Shown one piece after another: positions 23,978-36,233 of a stretch of 64,000 bases of DNA (position 1 is the stretch's first letter; the number at the start of each line of letters is the position of its first letter). The DNA lies in assembly GCA_027475525.1 (NCBI GenBank), contig JAMWFC010000098.1, positions 21,714 through 85,713 of the forward strand. Direction: 5' to 3'. The DNA is from Macrolepiota albuminosa (Eukaryota; Basidiomycota; Agaricomycetes; Agaricales; Agaricaceae). Under the pieces are notes generated by a model. The model had not been told where the DNA came from. It was given only the letters and a program-made list of their open reading frames with translations, and did not search any database. Made by a program: the position numbers and the translations under genes.

Positions 23978-24943
23978 CTAAGAAGAATCTTCACCAACAA
24001 CATCTGCCCCAGGTAGGAGCCATCTAAAGGTAATGCTTAACCGCACACCTCGCTTGATCCACTGACCAGCAGTAGCATCAGCACTAGCATCTGGAAGTGT
24101 TACATAGTCCTCTGTGTGTTTTCCGATGCCATGAGTCCATTTGTAACGTGCATCTTGGGATAGAACGATCACACTCCGTTCAGGGAGGTATATATCCCAG
24201 TCATTTCTCTCAGCCGCAGAGTCGGCGGGCTGGAAAAGTCCCTCAGCACCTTCGCTTACTCTCGCAAACTGCATCACGCAGCCACTTCCGAGACTGACTC
24301 CAATTATTCCATCCCCAAAGCGCCCAAGCAGGTCAACGTGTGGTGTGATGCCTTCCCCGGGCCGATACAAGTTCAGAATGGCTTGACGGGCGCGGGAGGG
24401 CACACGAGGGAAAAGGAGCTCGTGGGTCTCTGGTGCAAGAAAAGGAAGGAGCATAGCTTCAAGCTTTGATAGAAGCTCGTGAAGCAATGGTGGAAGACCC
24501 GGAGTCGACTCAGAAGTGAGCGACTGCGGTGTCATAAAGCGCCCGAATAGCATGATTTGGTTGACACCCTGCTGTTCGAAGTAGGTCCTCATGCAGTACT
24601 GAGTGACTCTCTCAGCGAAGTCTTCTGGAAGACGCATTGTGGGATCAAAAAAGAGGCCATGGATAGGCGGAGCTGCCCGTATGGCTAGGGATTGGGGATG
24701 CTTAAATGAGGTATCTAGAGTGTTAAGGGCAGCTGAAGGGCTCATTTCGTCAAATAGTGAATTAGGTTCTGAGAGTCCAGAAACAAGTGAGCTACTTGGG
24801 TCATCATCCTTTCCGGTATCTGGCCAAGAGGGTATAGCAATTTTGAGAGACAGATTGAGGCGTTTTGAACGATTATTACATGATTCAGGTCTTTGAGGGC
24901 TGGAATCGTGTTTTCGTTTAGATCCAGTAGAAGGCTGGCTCAT
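23978..24943 (-). CDS. AlkB-like Fe(II)/2-oxoglutarate dioxygenase
   Basis: Apparently a single exon of 321 codons from the ATG at 24943 (MSQPSTGSKRKH). The N-terminus is Ser/Pro-rich and basic. The double-stranded beta-helix core has NLYRPGEGITPHVDLLGRFG (the HxD iron ligands), GVSLGSGCVMQF, a distal His region YKWTHGIGKH, and the closing RLSITFRWLLP with the Arg that binds 2-oxoglutarate. Known: AlkB-family enzymes oxidatively demethylate nucleic acid bases or, in some branches, proteins. The branch and substrate are not resolved by eye. Upstream in-frame codons up to 25054 exist, but the ATG at 24943 is the natural start before a charged tail. Confidence 0.88.
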   Translation of the reverse strand: MSQPSTGSKRKHDSSPQRPESCNNRSKRLNLSLKIAIPSWPDTGKDDDPSSSLVSGLSEPNSLFDEMSPSAALNTLDTSFKHPQSLAIRAAPPIHGLFFDPTMRLPEDFAERVTQYCMRTYFEQQGVNQIMLFGRFMTPQSLTSESTPGLPPLLHELLSKLEAMLLPFLAPETHELLFPRVPSRARQAILNLYRPGEGITPHVDLLGRFGDGIIGVSLGSGCVMQFARVSEGAEGLFQPADSAAERNDWDIYLPERSVIVLSQDARYKWTHGIGKHTEDYVTLPDASADATAGQWIKRGVRLSITFRWLLPGADVVGEDSS

Positions 24944-25217
24944 CCTGGGACCATGGATATAATGACCACAAATATGCAGCAAAGAGCACATACCGGTAGT
25001 TTGTATTTGTCGAGGATCAGGATGGCACACAAGGATATGACTCTGCGGGTCCAATTGATACGTCTGAACCCACAGCAGTGCATTGATCCTATACTGATCG
25101 GATGGCTGTAAATGATCCGAGTTACGTAAGTCTCACACCGGCTTCTTACTCACCGGATCAGCCGAACCATAAATCGTTCGAAATCATGTTGCTTGTGTTA
25201 TTCTGAATTCCTCTGCG

Positions 25218-26007
25218 ATGACTTCAGGAGCATTCGAGACCAGGGACATCAGTAAAGTCGCTGGGAATGCGCCAGACCATGTCAAGGCTGCCGTTTCAAA
25301 TACGTCCAGGTATTACTTACCCGGGCGCGATTTGAAGGTATCTGGGCCCTTATTCGGCACATCCATAACGAAACGCCTAGAAGTCACGGAGGCATCGGTG
25401 CTGCAGAAAGCGGAGGAACAGTCGAAGACAGAAGGTCGTGTTGTTTGTGAACTCACTGTCGAAGAAGGTTAATCGTAATGTGGCGTTGTTGGCTGGTTAT
25501 CATTACCAAACTAACGGCCCCTTCAGATATGTTAAACGGCGGAGGAAATATGCATGGAGGCTGCGCTGCCTTCCTTATTGATATGTCTGTTCTGCCGACT
25601 CTGGAATTTGAGATCGCCTACTGATCATGGATTGTATAGTTGCTCATCAATGCCTATAACAATGTTGCGCCTGGCAACCACAGGCGAATATGAATTTAGC
25701 GTCTCTCAATCTCTCAATATTGTATACCACTCTCCCGCGGGCTTGTAAGTCGTCTTCATAGGTGTCTGTTTATATGGGACTGAGTGATACATTATTATAG
25801 GGGAGACCGAATTCGGCTTGTTTCAACGACTTTGACCATAGGAGGACGAGTTGTATCTGCAAGGACAGAGGTACGATCAGCTTGTACCGACGATACGTGA
25901 TACTCAATCTTGTACAGATTTGGAACGTTACTCACCATCGTCTTGTTGCCTCAGGCGTTCATATCAAGATGAAGCCATCAGCCGCTCCGACTAAAGCAAA
26001 TCTTTAA
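25218..26007 (+). CDS. hotdog-fold thioesterase (PaaI/ACOT13-like)
   Basis: Five exons: 25218-25467, 25527-25584, 25640-25744, 25801-25870 and 25918-26007, giving 190 residues in one frame. The splice of exons 1 and 2 rebuilds DMLNGGGNMHGGCAAFLID, the HGG-type signature of hotdog thioesterases. LNIVYHSPAG and TLTIGGRVVSARTEIW follow as the later strands. Known: this family hydrolyses acyl-CoA thioesters; ACOT13-type members act on medium and long chains in mitochondria or cytosol. Substrate and location are inferred only. The N-terminal 70 residues are less conserved-looking. Confidence 0.88.
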
Positions 26008-26348
26008 ATGGATGATAATATACCTTACAACGCTGGAATACACAATTAAGACACGTAATCCAATTTACCTTGGCAAGAGTCGCATGCATGTGCTTACATA
26101 GAAATAGAGTCCAATAGTCAGATTCTACTCTGTCACTTGTACACCGAAAGCAAGTGAGGATTATTTATAACAAGATATATACATACTAGAGATACATAAT
26201 CTGACATATATAACACACAGCAAATCCACACAAAATACAAAACCATTATCCATGTAAACCAATGTAAAAACCACATTGTTGTACGTAACGCTCTCCCGTA
26301 AAGAGGGCAGCCTACTCAGAGTAGAGGAATGATCTCGGCCTTGGTCAG

Positions 26349-27400
26349 TCAGTGAGACTGAAACTGCTGGCTTTCGAGCCAGGCTACTTCTTTCAGGAGT
26401 CGGGCGCGCTCTTGGTAGAGAAAAACAGTGCGAGCACTAGACTCACGTAGCGCGGACAGCGTATCAAGTCGAGACTGGAACATTGAGTCAGTCCTTTCTG
26501 TGAAACACCAGAGAAACGAAGAAAACCAACATCGTGGCTGGTGTTACAAGTACCGTCGTTCGACATGCTTCGGCTTCGTTCAAACGAAAGAAGCTCTAAA
26601 TCTTCGTCCACCGGTGATATGTACCCTGTGCGGCGCACCTTTCTACGGGACGGAGAAGGGGTTCCCAAAAATCCCTCTTCCGTGGTTACTGAATTCGCCA
26701 CGCTGAGCGGGGATGCCAGAATTGGTGATGGGATTTCATGTATACATCGTGGCTGTGGCTCGGGGGCAGCTCGTGGGGTGGCCTTCGGAGTCGGCGTTGA
26801 TGGTACGTTAGAGTCTATGCTGGTGTTGGAATCACTAGCGTGAAGCACAGAGAAGTTCGGTGTGATGAGCGACGTCCTTGTAATGATAGATGTCGAAGGC
26901 GAGCGGGCTTCAAATGAAGCACTCAGAGGTTCGTCGTACATCTCAAATGGATCATCGCCAAGTATGAGATTGGATCTACGTCCAATCCAGCACAGGAGCT
27001 CTGCCACGTACGTACACTCCTCAAGGCCTCCATTGGCAAGGTGTCGAGGATCAAGGTTGCTTAAACCAACGTCCATTCGAAGGACGTCCGTTTCCAGCAC
27101 ACCAAGGAATATCTTGGTGTATTGGAGATTTATATTTTCGGGCGTATCTGACGGCACATTATGCTGGATACGCTCAGATTGCAGAGTCTCAAGGATAGCA
27201 ATCAAAAGTGATGGAGTAAGTTGTGTAGGAGACTGCAGGTGAATGGACGCTCAGATTGCAGAGTCTCAAGGATAGCAATCAAAAGTGATGGAGTAAGTTG
27301 TGTAGGAGACTGCAGGTGAATGGATTCGCAATGCAGTTAGAAGCAAATTTAGCTGCTTCATTAAGGCACTGTGATTAGATGATTTTGTGTATACAGACAT
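26349..27400 (-). CDS. coiled-coil protein, possibly DUF5745-like N-terminus
   Basis: Starts near the ATG at 27400 with LNLLLTALRIHSP, then LTPSLLIAILETLQSERI and a segment with LDPRHLANGGLEECTYVAEL. This resembles the calponin-homology-like DUF5745 fold of centrosomal/spindle proteins, a tentative match. A Ser/Pro-rich middle (residues about 130-230) with PSPSRRKVRR follows. After a 56-base intron (26498-26553) a coiled coil ends the protein: MFQSRLDTLSALRESS, then LYQERARLLKEVAWLESQ, stop at 26349. The 77-base duplication at 27170-27323 falls on the N-terminal coding part and shifts frame; even after collapsing it the frame needs a splice I could not settle. A role at microtubule-organising structures is conjecture. 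Confidence 0.6.
27170..27323. repeat. 77-bp perfect tandem duplication 5
   Basis: Period 77, inside the coding start of the coiled-coil protein gene; adds 77 bases and breaks its frame. Confidence 0.9.
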
Positions 27401-27810
27401 GCAGGCATATGTGGCGCAAGTGTGATGGGGAAACTGTGACTGACGATATCGTTTTCAGGAGAGTTTAAATTTATGGGTATGGACCTGTTAAACCCTAAAC
27501 CCAAGGGTCAATTTGTTGCACGTGATTGGTCGACAATACATATACGACCAGAAAATGCCGTGTAGCTGGACATACTTACAATCACCTTACAATGTCAAGA
27601 TTGCTATAATAGTGAGAGGGTCAAATTAGATTTTCATTAGCAAAGTAAAAGTAATACCAACCAAGACGGGACTCGACCTGCCCTAAACTGCCAAAATCAG
27701 ACCAAATTACCACTTCCTGATCGAGTCACATGGACGCGTCGTTCTGGATCACTTTCAAAGTTTTTGTTGTCTAGAATAACTACGATCTCTGCACAGCTTG
27801 AACGCGGCTC
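27401..27810. promoter_or_regulatory. divergent spacer, coiled-coil gene / SMC5
   Basis: About 410 bases between divergent start codons. Presumed shared promoter region; no specific element identified. Confidence 0.35.
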
Positions 27811-30800
27811 ATGACGCGCGTTGCATCGTCTTCGAAAGCTAGGCCAGCTGCTAATACCAACCATGAAGTTAGGGTGAAGACCGAGAGAGACAAAGGCAAA
27901 GGAAAAGCACGCGTCCAAGAAGAATCCCAGGATGCAACCATGAAGTTAGGGTGAAGACCGAGAGAGACAAAGGCAAAGGAAAAGCACGCGTCCAAGAAGA
28001 ATCCCAGGATGCTGATGAAGATGTCGAGACTGATCATGATGAGGAGGATGCAGACGCTGATGATCAGACCGATGAGGAAGGAGACTCTCCTCGTAGAACC
28101 AAGCGCACACGCGTGAATGAGACGGTGATTCGCATCCTGGTGGTTACGACAAACCCACGGAACGAGTCAAAACGCTGCCTCGCGACACCGATGGGTAAAA
28201 GAGGTCCTTCGTAACCTGTTTGCCCACTTGACATGACGACTGTTTTAGATATATACCTGGATCGATAGTTCGTATTCAGCTCAAGAACTTTGTGACCTAC
28301 GATTTCGTCGAATTTGGAGTTGGACCATATCTCAATATGATCTTGGGACCCAACGGCACTGGAAAGAGCAGCATCGCATGTTCAATTTGCCTGGGCTTAA
28401 ACTTCCCACCTAGCGTAAGTTTGCGCGAATTTTCGGTCTGAATACCTTGATTGATTTAGTTGACTAGGTCCTCGGGCGTGCGGCAGACCTGAATTCGTTC
28501 GTGAAGATTGGGAAGGTGAAAGGTCATATCGAAATAGAGCTCAAGGGCAAAAAGAGCCAGGGAAATCTCGTCATTCGACGTCACCTATCAGCTACCTCCA
28601 AGCAGTCTCACTTCGAGCTGAATGGCAAACCGGCAACCGGGAAAGAAATCAATGCTAAGATGGCCGAACTTAACGTTCAAGTTGGTAATCTCTGGTAGGT
28701 TACAATTGGCACATCCTAGATTTAATGCATTCATTTCCACAAAGTTCTTTCCTTCCACAGGACAAAGTCTCCGAGTTTGCCCAAATGAGTCCTCAACAGC
28801 TACTTCGAGAGACTCAGCGGGCTGCTGGAGATGAGCGTCTGACTGTTTGGCACGATACCCTCATAAACGCAGGAAAAGAGCTGAAGGTGCTACTCCAGGT
28901 GCGGTAACAGTCTCAAATGCCTACATCTATTGATGGCCATCCAGACCATCCAAGGCGAGTCAAACCAACTACAACAGATGCGAGAACGGAATGAAGGCAT
29001 TGAGAGGGATGTTCTACGTTACAAAGAGCGCAAGAGCATTGAGGCTATGGTTAGCATATTTCTCTCGCGTGTTGTGATTTTCTCTTCTCACTTTCAAACA
29101 GATTGCACTTTTACAAATCCTAGTTCCTGTTGAACGATACCGCCAACTTCGTCGTCAGTTTATGGAAGTTAAAACTAGACAACGTAAACTTCACGAGAAA
29201 GTGAAGAAACTGAAGGCTAAGAATGAGCCGGCTCATGCGTTACTGAAGTACGATCAACTTTACTATCAATTTAGGATTTTCTGAATAGGTGGCAGGAAGC
29301 TCGAAGCTGAGCACAAGGAATACGAAAAAACTAGGGAGGAATTTAAGAAGACTGCTTTGGCGAAATTCAACAAAATGAAGACAAAGTGGGTCGCAAGTGA
29401 GAAATTGGTATGTGTACATCTACCTCTGGTTTCGCATGCTGCTTTACAGAAATGAAGACAAAGTGGGTCGCAAGTGAGAAATTGGTATGTGTACATCTAC
29501 CTCTGGTTTCGCATGCTGCTTTACAGCGACAATAAACAGGAGGCGAAGCAGAAGAGCTAACGTCGCAGCTCGATCGGTTGAAAAAGGAGGAAAGGGAACG
29601 CCTCAAGAAGATTGCTGGCCTCGAAACTGAAATCGAAAGGACCCAAACAGAGTTGGCTAGACTGTCCCAGATTGAACTCGAGAATACTGAAGACCTGAGA
29701 ACGGAAGCTGTATGTGACAATTTTCGATCTATCCTAGACTGTCCCAGATTGAACTCGAGAATACTGAAGACCTGAGAACGGAAGCTGTATGTGACAATTT
29801 TCGATCTATCTCTGCTTCCTAATGCCTTTGAATCATAGAGAGGAATCAGGCGGAGCGTGAAGACGTAATGACGCGCAAGCTTGAAGCTGAAGACAAGATT
29901 AAGAACAACATCAATGAAAAGGCGAAGTTGACTAGTCAACTCAACTTTGCTCACCAAGAGTATGTCAATATAAGCTCGTCACTAGAATGACAAGTAATCA
30001 CTGCTTCTTACCCCTGCTATCTCAAGGTTGAGAAAGCTAGACGATATCAAAAACATGAGGATGCAAGCCTTGCAAAAGATGGATAAAGATTGTCATGCTG
30101 CTGTGCTATGGCTACGCGAACATAAGCACTTGTTCAAGATGGAGGTGTTTGAACCTGCTTTCCTGTCCTTGACTGTCCCCGACCGGCGGTTCGCCAATGC
30201 TGTTGAGGCCGGGATTAGTGGTATACAGTTTAAGGTAATGAATGTCACCAGCTACTTCTGGCTATATATAGCTTTACTTATCTTACCTTCTAGACATTTG
30301 TTTGTCAGTGTCGCGAGGATTCAAACACTTTGAATCAGGAGATCAACGATAAAGGAGTGCTTGGGAAGGGTGTTCGTATTGCAACTTGGTACAGGCCTCC
30401 TTCACAGTTGGCACCCCCGCCTATGTCTCGGGATGAGGCAAGTCTCACAATTTATTGACTACTAGCTCACTTCATATCTCGCAGATGGCAGAATTGGAAT
30501 TTGATGGCTATCTCCTCGATTACGTGGAATGCCCTGAGGGTATGCGTTGGTGGTTACAAAGGGAACTCAATTTCCATAAGACGGTCCGTGGTTCTTTTCG
30601 TCAACTACATCACAAAATTTCAACAAATGGCACATCTTAGGCGGTTTCACTGAACCGTGTCAACGTTCCCCGAGCCATGGAACTTGTCACCCGACCGGAG
30701 ACTGGCGGTGGCGCAAGTTTCATTTCTCAGACTACCATGAACATTGTTAGCCGCTCGGCTTATGGACAAAGAAATGTCAACAACATATCTCGTGAGATCA

Positions 30801-32978
30801 AGCCTGCGCGAGCCCTCGCCAACGTCACAGGTATGGTTATTGATGTTTTTCGATGTGGGCTCCTCCGCTAAGATTTGGTTAATATGAAGTCGATGCTGAG
30901 GAGAAAAGGAACATTGACGATCGAATCTCAAATCTCAATAAAGAAATTGCTAACTATGAACAAGAAAAGGGACGGCTGGAAGCTGAACTCGCCCGTGTTC
31001 TTGAGGAAGACAAGGCATTCGTTGCGCGCCTCGTATGCGACGTTGCATAAAATTCCTTTTTCCATCTTACTCACGATTCCTCCAGGAAGCTGTTAAGAAA
31101 CGTAGAGACAGGGTTACGGAAGTGCAGAACAGCAAAGTCAAAATAGAGTCGAAGCTGAGTACGTCAGTTTTTCAACGGGAACAGGAGCTGTGATGACTTG
31201 GTCGCTATGACAGGTCGAAATAAAGCTAATCTTCAGCAACTGAAAAATCAGCCCTCTGCGGAAGCCGAACGTGCCAAGAAGAAGCAGGAGCTCTTTGGCA
31301 TAACGAAGAAACGTATTCAAATTGCAAAAGAATATACAGTATGTTGTTACGTCTTTTATATCTTACTGCGTTTGTTCAAATTAGGGCACGTATTCAAATT
31401 GCAAAAGAATATACAGTATGTTGTTACGTCTTTTATATCTTACTGCGTTTGTTCAAATTAGGGCTCTGGGCTCTCGCTCGCTCCATCATCGAGGAGCAAA
31501 CCCAGGCAACTCGCGCGGGTATCCGTTACCTCCAGATTGGTGCGAACAAAGCAGCGTTACATGAGTTGTGTAACAAGAAAGATGAGAAATATAATACGGC
31601 ACTGGCTGAGTTTAATAAGGGTAATTTTTTTTTGTTTGTCTATCGTTTTGATTGTGCTGTTCTCACGCGACTCTATATTAGTGGATGAAGAGTTCCGGGC
31701 GATCAAGACACGTTCGAAAGCTGCGCTCGAAGAGAGTCGTGAAGTGGTGCAGAACTCCGAAGAAGACTTGCGCGAGCAGTACAATGAGATCGAGACGAAG
31801 CGCGCGCAATACGATCGTGATCTTGCAGAAGCTGAGGCTAAGGGGACCACCCCACCTTCTGCAGAGGGCGTTGATGTGCGAACGGTTGATGAGCTGCAAG
31901 CAGAACTTGACAGGCAACAAGCGAAACTCGAACTAAATTTGAATACAAATCCCGGTGTTGTGGAGCAATATGAAAAGCGTAAACGCGATGTGAGTAATCA
32001 TCTTATTTGCGTGGTCATCGCGATGCTGAATGGGGCATGTGGCGTGGGTGTGTGGATTTTCTAGATTGAGGCCTTGGAGAAGACCATAGAGACTAAGCAG
32101 AGGTCCGCCGAGAAGATCGAAAGGTCGATCAAGTCCGCAAGAGTGAGTTGACGTTAATACATCAAAAATCAGTTGGTCCTTGTGTTTCTCACTTCCTTTA
32201 TCAGGACAATTGGCAGCCAGCGCTTGAGAAACTCGTTGCGAGTATAGGGGAAAAGTTCTCTGCTTCCTTTGATCGTGTGTTCCAATTTCTGCGCAGTTGT
32301 CATGCTATCGCTGACAATCATTTTCGTGCACCACAGGCATCGGTTGTGCAGGTGAAGTTCGCATCAGCCAGCACGAGGATTACGAAAAATGGGCGATCGA
32401 CATCCTTGTCAAGTTTCGTGACACAGAAAAGTTGCAGCTCCTGACCGGCCAGCGTCAATCCGGTGGTGTATGTCATCTCCGCCTCCTCGGACTTGACCTC
32501 GTGGACCCTGATCATCCATTACTCTTCTAGGAACGCTCGTTAACCACGATACTGTACCTTTTGAGTCTGACAGAGGAAGCACGAGCTCCATTCTCCCTCG
32601 TCGATGAAATTAACCAGGTACGTGACAATCGATTGTCTCATTGTAGCTTCCTTCGGCATCGGAGGGTTAGAATGGAAGCGAATGTCCAGACTTGAGTAAC
32701 TGATTTTGTTTCAATGTTCACAGGGCATGGACCAGCGTGCGGAGCGCTCCGTTCACAACTCAATGGTGCAGGTGACTTGTAAGGCAGACAGTGCACAGTA
32801 CTTCCTTATCACACCGAAATTACTCCCGGATCTCATGTACCACGAGCGCATGAAAATTCTATGCGTAAACAACGGAGAATGGCTCCCCGAAGAACACGAC
32901 CTAGGCAATATGATGAAAATGATAGATGGGTACCTTGCACATAATAGGCACGGCAAGCCGCCGGCGGTAGCACATTGA
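27811..32978 (+). CDS. SMC5: SMC5, structural maintenance of chromosomes protein 5
   Basis: Long gene with well over ten introns. The start at 27811 gives a basic/acidic tail (KTERDKGKGKARVQEES, then a DE-rich tract). The N-terminal ATPase half has VRIQLKNFVTYDFVEF and Walker A GPNGTGKSS near 28350, then LGRAADLNSFVK and DKVSEFAQMSPQQLL. Coiled coil follows. The hinge lies near 30100-30640 with VFEPAFLSLTVPDRRFANAV. A second coiled coil leads to the C-terminal half, with the ABC signature SGGERSLTTI split by an intron near 32468, Walker B FSLVDEINQGMDQRAER, and end FLITPKLLPDL. Known: SMC5 pairs with SMC6 and Nse subunits for DNA repair and replication-stress responses in the nucleus. Four 77-base duplications (27858, 29373, 29657, 31311) interrupt exons or introns; collapsing the first restores the frame. 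Confidence 0.93.
27858..28011. repeat. 77-bp perfect tandem duplication 6
   Basis: Period 77, within the first coding part of SMC5. Only removal of one copy gives an open N-terminus. Confidence 0.92.
29373..29526. repeat. 77-bp perfect tandem duplication 7
   Basis: Period 77, across an exon-intron border in the first coiled coil of SMC5. Confidence 0.9.
29657..29810. repeat. 77-bp perfect tandem duplication 8
   Basis: Period 77, in SMC5; repeats an exon end and its donor site. Confidence 0.9.
31311..31464. repeat. 77-bp perfect tandem duplication 9
   Basis: Period 77, in SMC5; repeats an exon end and its intron. Confidence 0.9.
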
Positions 32979-33552
32979 AGATGAGGAAATACTTCCTGTA
33001 ACATGCATAAGTGTGTATCTTTATATCTTTGGTCGTTGAAGACGTCGACGCGTCGACCCTCATTACATTACAGGTGGACTAGTTTTCATACTTACTGTAT
33101 TATAGATGCTCCTGGCCGACGTGCCGGCTTACTGTAACATTCAGCTGTAGGTTATATATATCAATTAAAACTCCTGACTTAAGCAACATTCTTCGTGCTG
33201 ATTAATATTCTGTTTATCTGGTTAGCGGAATGGGCATAGTGGTTTATGCGCCACATGTACCGGGAGATGAATCGTCAATTTCTGACGTTAGGAGTGCTTT
33301 TCACAAACGAAATATCGAAAATGGAAGTTAAAAAGACTAGTTCATTTCAAAGCATAGATGGCACGATGTTTCAAGGCTCTTGCACAACAGCACGTTCTGT
33401 CAATGAATTACTATACACTTCTAGTCGTACATTCGTAATTTTAGGGAGTCCAGGTCTAAGCCTATCTATACTCGCTCAGCTAGCACCGGCCGCTGCTTTG
33501 CTGCAGCATTCGTAATTTTAGGGAGTCCAGGTCTAAGCCTATCTATACTCGC
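32979..33552. other. convergent 3' flanks of SMC5 and Rrp43
   Basis: No supported gene. The 77-base duplication beginning at 33430 starts here and runs into the Rrp43 tail. Confidence 0.5.
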
Positions 33553-33583
33553 TCAGCTAGCACCGGCCGCTGCTTTGCTGCAG
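33430..33583. repeat. 77-bp perfect tandem duplication 10
   Basis: Period 77, at the 3' end of Rrp43, so the stop codon region is present twice. Confidence 0.9.
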
Positions 33584-34737
33584 CAGTCATACAAGTTTGA
33601 AGCAAGTTTGTGTAGGTGTCGTGTCGATACCTAGCTGGATGGCCGATATCAGTTCACCTGAGTCAGCGTCGAGGACCACGGAAACGGTGGTGTCTAGGAG
33701 AGGCTCCCTAGCTGGATGGCCGATATCAGTTCACCTGAGTCAGCGTCGAGGACCACGGAAACGGTGGTGTCTAGGAGAGGCTCTCGAATGATGTTGGATC
33801 CGCTAGAGTGTGGTACTAAACGCGTAGAACGTGATTCGAGTTCGTTGTATGAAGGCAAGGGCACGTACGAATTGAAAACACCAAAGGACATAGCTATGGG
33901 CGTCCGATTGATCTGGAGAGGTGATTTGGTTTTGCGTGTGCAGATTGTGCGGCCTGTCTCTTCGTTGTATGTTGCTTTCGGCAGTGAGCTGTGTGTTGCA
34001 TTGATATAAGAAGATAGTAATACATGTGTAGAGGGGACTGACTGTTTTTGAGAGCGGCGACCATCGCGAGCAGTGCAGCATCAAAAACGTTCCCGTCGTA
34101 GTTTATGCATGTCGCGTCGACGTAAGCACCCATGCTGATTTCCCGTGATGTATACATAGAGAATCAAGTGGAAGGATGCCAGACCTATGAGCAACTAATC
34201 AGAAGATTTGAGAGGATACTAGTATGACAGACATACGCGATGAGAACCTCGTTCAGTCGGTCAGACAAAACCTGAGCCTCCTCTGTCGGAGGACCAGGCT
34301 TGAATTTCGGTGAACACATCGCTGGTAGATCAAGGTTAGGAACTATAACAATGAAGTTAGACAGAGCCTGAAAGGGAAAAAAAAAACAAGAAATATAGGA
34401 CGCACCTAAAAATCCTTCTCCTTCACGATCCAGCTCAGGCTCAGCAATCTCAGCCTTCACACCGCAAACGACTGTCGTGTTGCCCAGACGAACAAGTGCA
34501 GAGCCATCCGCAGTTGTTATGGAGCCTGCAAAGTACATCCATACGTTCTTCAGTAGGTTGTAGATCGCCGCGTACGCACACACCGACATTCAAGTTGACG
34601 TCGCGCCAGGCATCGGGGACGCGCCCGTCGGGGCGGTAATTTTCTGCTAGGAAACGTTCTAGGTAGACACGGGGATGGAGACGCTGGAAGACAGAAGCTT
34701 TCAGGGCGTCGTTTTCTGTGGTATTTGTCGTAGTCAT
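33553..34737 (-). CDS. RRP43: exosome complex subunit Rrp43 (EXOSC8-like), RNase PH fold
   Basis: Several exons on minus from the ATG at 34737. Motifs in order: FQRLHPRVYLERFLAENYRP followed by DGR, the typical exosome-ring opening; SALVRLGNTTVVCGVKAEIA; an exon with VPNLDLPAMCSPKFKPGPP and SDRLNEVL; ISMGAYVDATCINYDGNVFD and AALLAMVAALKN; then MSFGVFNSY and TTVSVVLDADSGELISA. Known: Rrp43 is one of six catalytically inactive RNase PH-like ring subunits of the nuclear and cytoplasmic RNA exosome, which guides RNA to Rrp44 and Rrp6. The end has two 77-base duplications, so the exact C-terminus (stop placed at 33553) is provisional. Confidence 0.9.
33630..33783. repeat. 77-bp perfect tandem duplication 11
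   Basis: Period 77, in the last coding part of Rrp43; repeats the stretch encoding TTVSVVLDADSGELISA. Confidence 0.9.
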
Positions 34738-34955
34738 GATAGAAAAATCTGAGTTTGCTATTCGCAAACTTTACTTGATTAGATTTTGCATCACCCTCAT
34801 TAGATCTAACCAGAAAAAAAAAACTGATATTTCTGTTATCTCACTGAGACTAGTGATTAGTAGCATTAAAGAATCAAGACCCCCAAGTAAAAGTGATTCC
34901 TTTTGAATAACTCTGTCGATATGATACACTTTGTTTCTAATCAATACTTCCTGTA
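34738..34955. promoter_or_regulatory. spacer upstream of Rrp43
   Basis: About 220 AT-rich bases between the Rrp43 start and the stop of the next minus-strand gene. Likely the Rrp43 promoter; no motif named. Confidence 0.35.
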
Positions 34956-36120
34956 CTAGTTTGCAATAACACCTCTAAGCACCGCCAGCTCTGCATTGAT
35001 GATACTGCTAGTCGCCGCGCCAATAGAAACATTGTTCGCCAGGCACACAAACTTGATATCGAGCACTGGACATTGGCGAATACGACCGACAGAGACGCCC
35101 GCGCCGTCCTGGAAATAGCGATCGAGCCTTGGCTGAGGCCGATCAGGCTCCTCGTGTACATCAATGATCTTCGAGGGGGCTGTAGGACAACCGAGCGTCT
35201 GTGCATCGCAAGTGAAGTTCCTGAGCGCCTCACGGACTTGCTGGGGAGAAGGTGGCGGCCGCCGGGCAAAGCGGACGGAGACAGTTGCAGTGTGCCCGTC
35301 GATGACGGGGACGCGGTTACACGCCGCAGACACACGAAGTGGGGTCTTGGAATGCATATCGAATGAACGAGTGCCGTCATCGCCCTTGGCGATGCCGCCG
35401 AGGATCTTGAGCACTTCCCATTCCACTTTTTCTTCCTCGCCGCCGATATGAGGGACGACGTTGTCTAGGATATCGAGAGAGGGAACACCTGGGTATCCAC
35501 CTCCAGAGATGGCCTGCATCGTTGTGACAAGGAGAGATTCGATGGGCCCAAAGGCTTTTTCTAGAGCAGAAAGAGGGATAACGATGCCGGTAGTGGAACA
35601 GTTGGCATTGGTGACGATGAAACCGCGTTTGATGGCAGGAGAGTGTTCAGCCTGCTGCTGCGGTATGATCGCAAGATGTGAGGGATTGACGTAGGGCACG
35701 ATGAGGGGCACAAGAGGATCCCGCCGATAATTTTTAGCATTTGAAAACACAACGAGATCTGCAGCTCTGAACGCCGCCTCTACACGATTGATCAGTGACT
35801 TTCTTCGCCCCTCTGTATTACGAAGAGCACCCACCGATGTCTCCAGCAACATCTGCATCAAGTCCGGAGAAAATGATTGCGCATTCAGAGAAAAATTCGG
35901 GTTTGCACTCGGATACGATCAGATCCTGCGCTGCAGCTGGGATCCTCGCCGTCTGCTTCCAATTGACAGCAGTCTTATATGACTTGCCCGCTGACCGAGG
36001 TGATGCACCGAGGGCATGGAGGACAAACCAAGGGTGGTTTGCGAGAAGAGTGATAAAGCGCTGGCCGACAGTACCAGTAGCTCCGAGTACACCAATCTTG
36101 ATAGATGGGCCGTCCGACAT
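34956..36120 (-). CDS. HOM2: aspartate-semialdehyde dehydrogenase
   Basis: Two exons, 36120-35835 and 35779-34956, 369 residues. N-terminal Rossmann motif KIGVLGATGTVGQRFI, then FSGLDADVAG, VVFSNAKNYR, VPYVNPSHL, the active-site Cys in NANCSTTG, SGGGYPGVPSLDILDN, EEEKVEWEVLKILGG, and the catalytic His context NRVPVIDGHTATV. The end is NNVSIGAATSSIINAEL. Known: the enzyme makes aspartate semialdehyde from aspartyl phosphate with NADPH, the branch point to threonine, methionine and, in bacteria, lysine; fungal enzymes are cytosolic. The start codon region is duplicated at 36080-36233 by a 77-base tandem copy; only the copy joined to the full ORF is used. Confidence 0.95.
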
Positions 36121-36233
36121 GCTGTGTCGAGGATACTTTGCGAGGAGGGGGCTCGTGCTCCGAGTACACCAATCTTGATAGATGGGCCGTCCGACATGCT
36201 GTGTCGAGGATACTTTGCGAGGAGGGGGCTCGT
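36080..36233. repeat. 77-bp perfect tandem duplication 12
   Basis: Period 77; repeats the start codon region of the aspartate-semialdehyde dehydrogenase gene. Confidence 0.92.
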
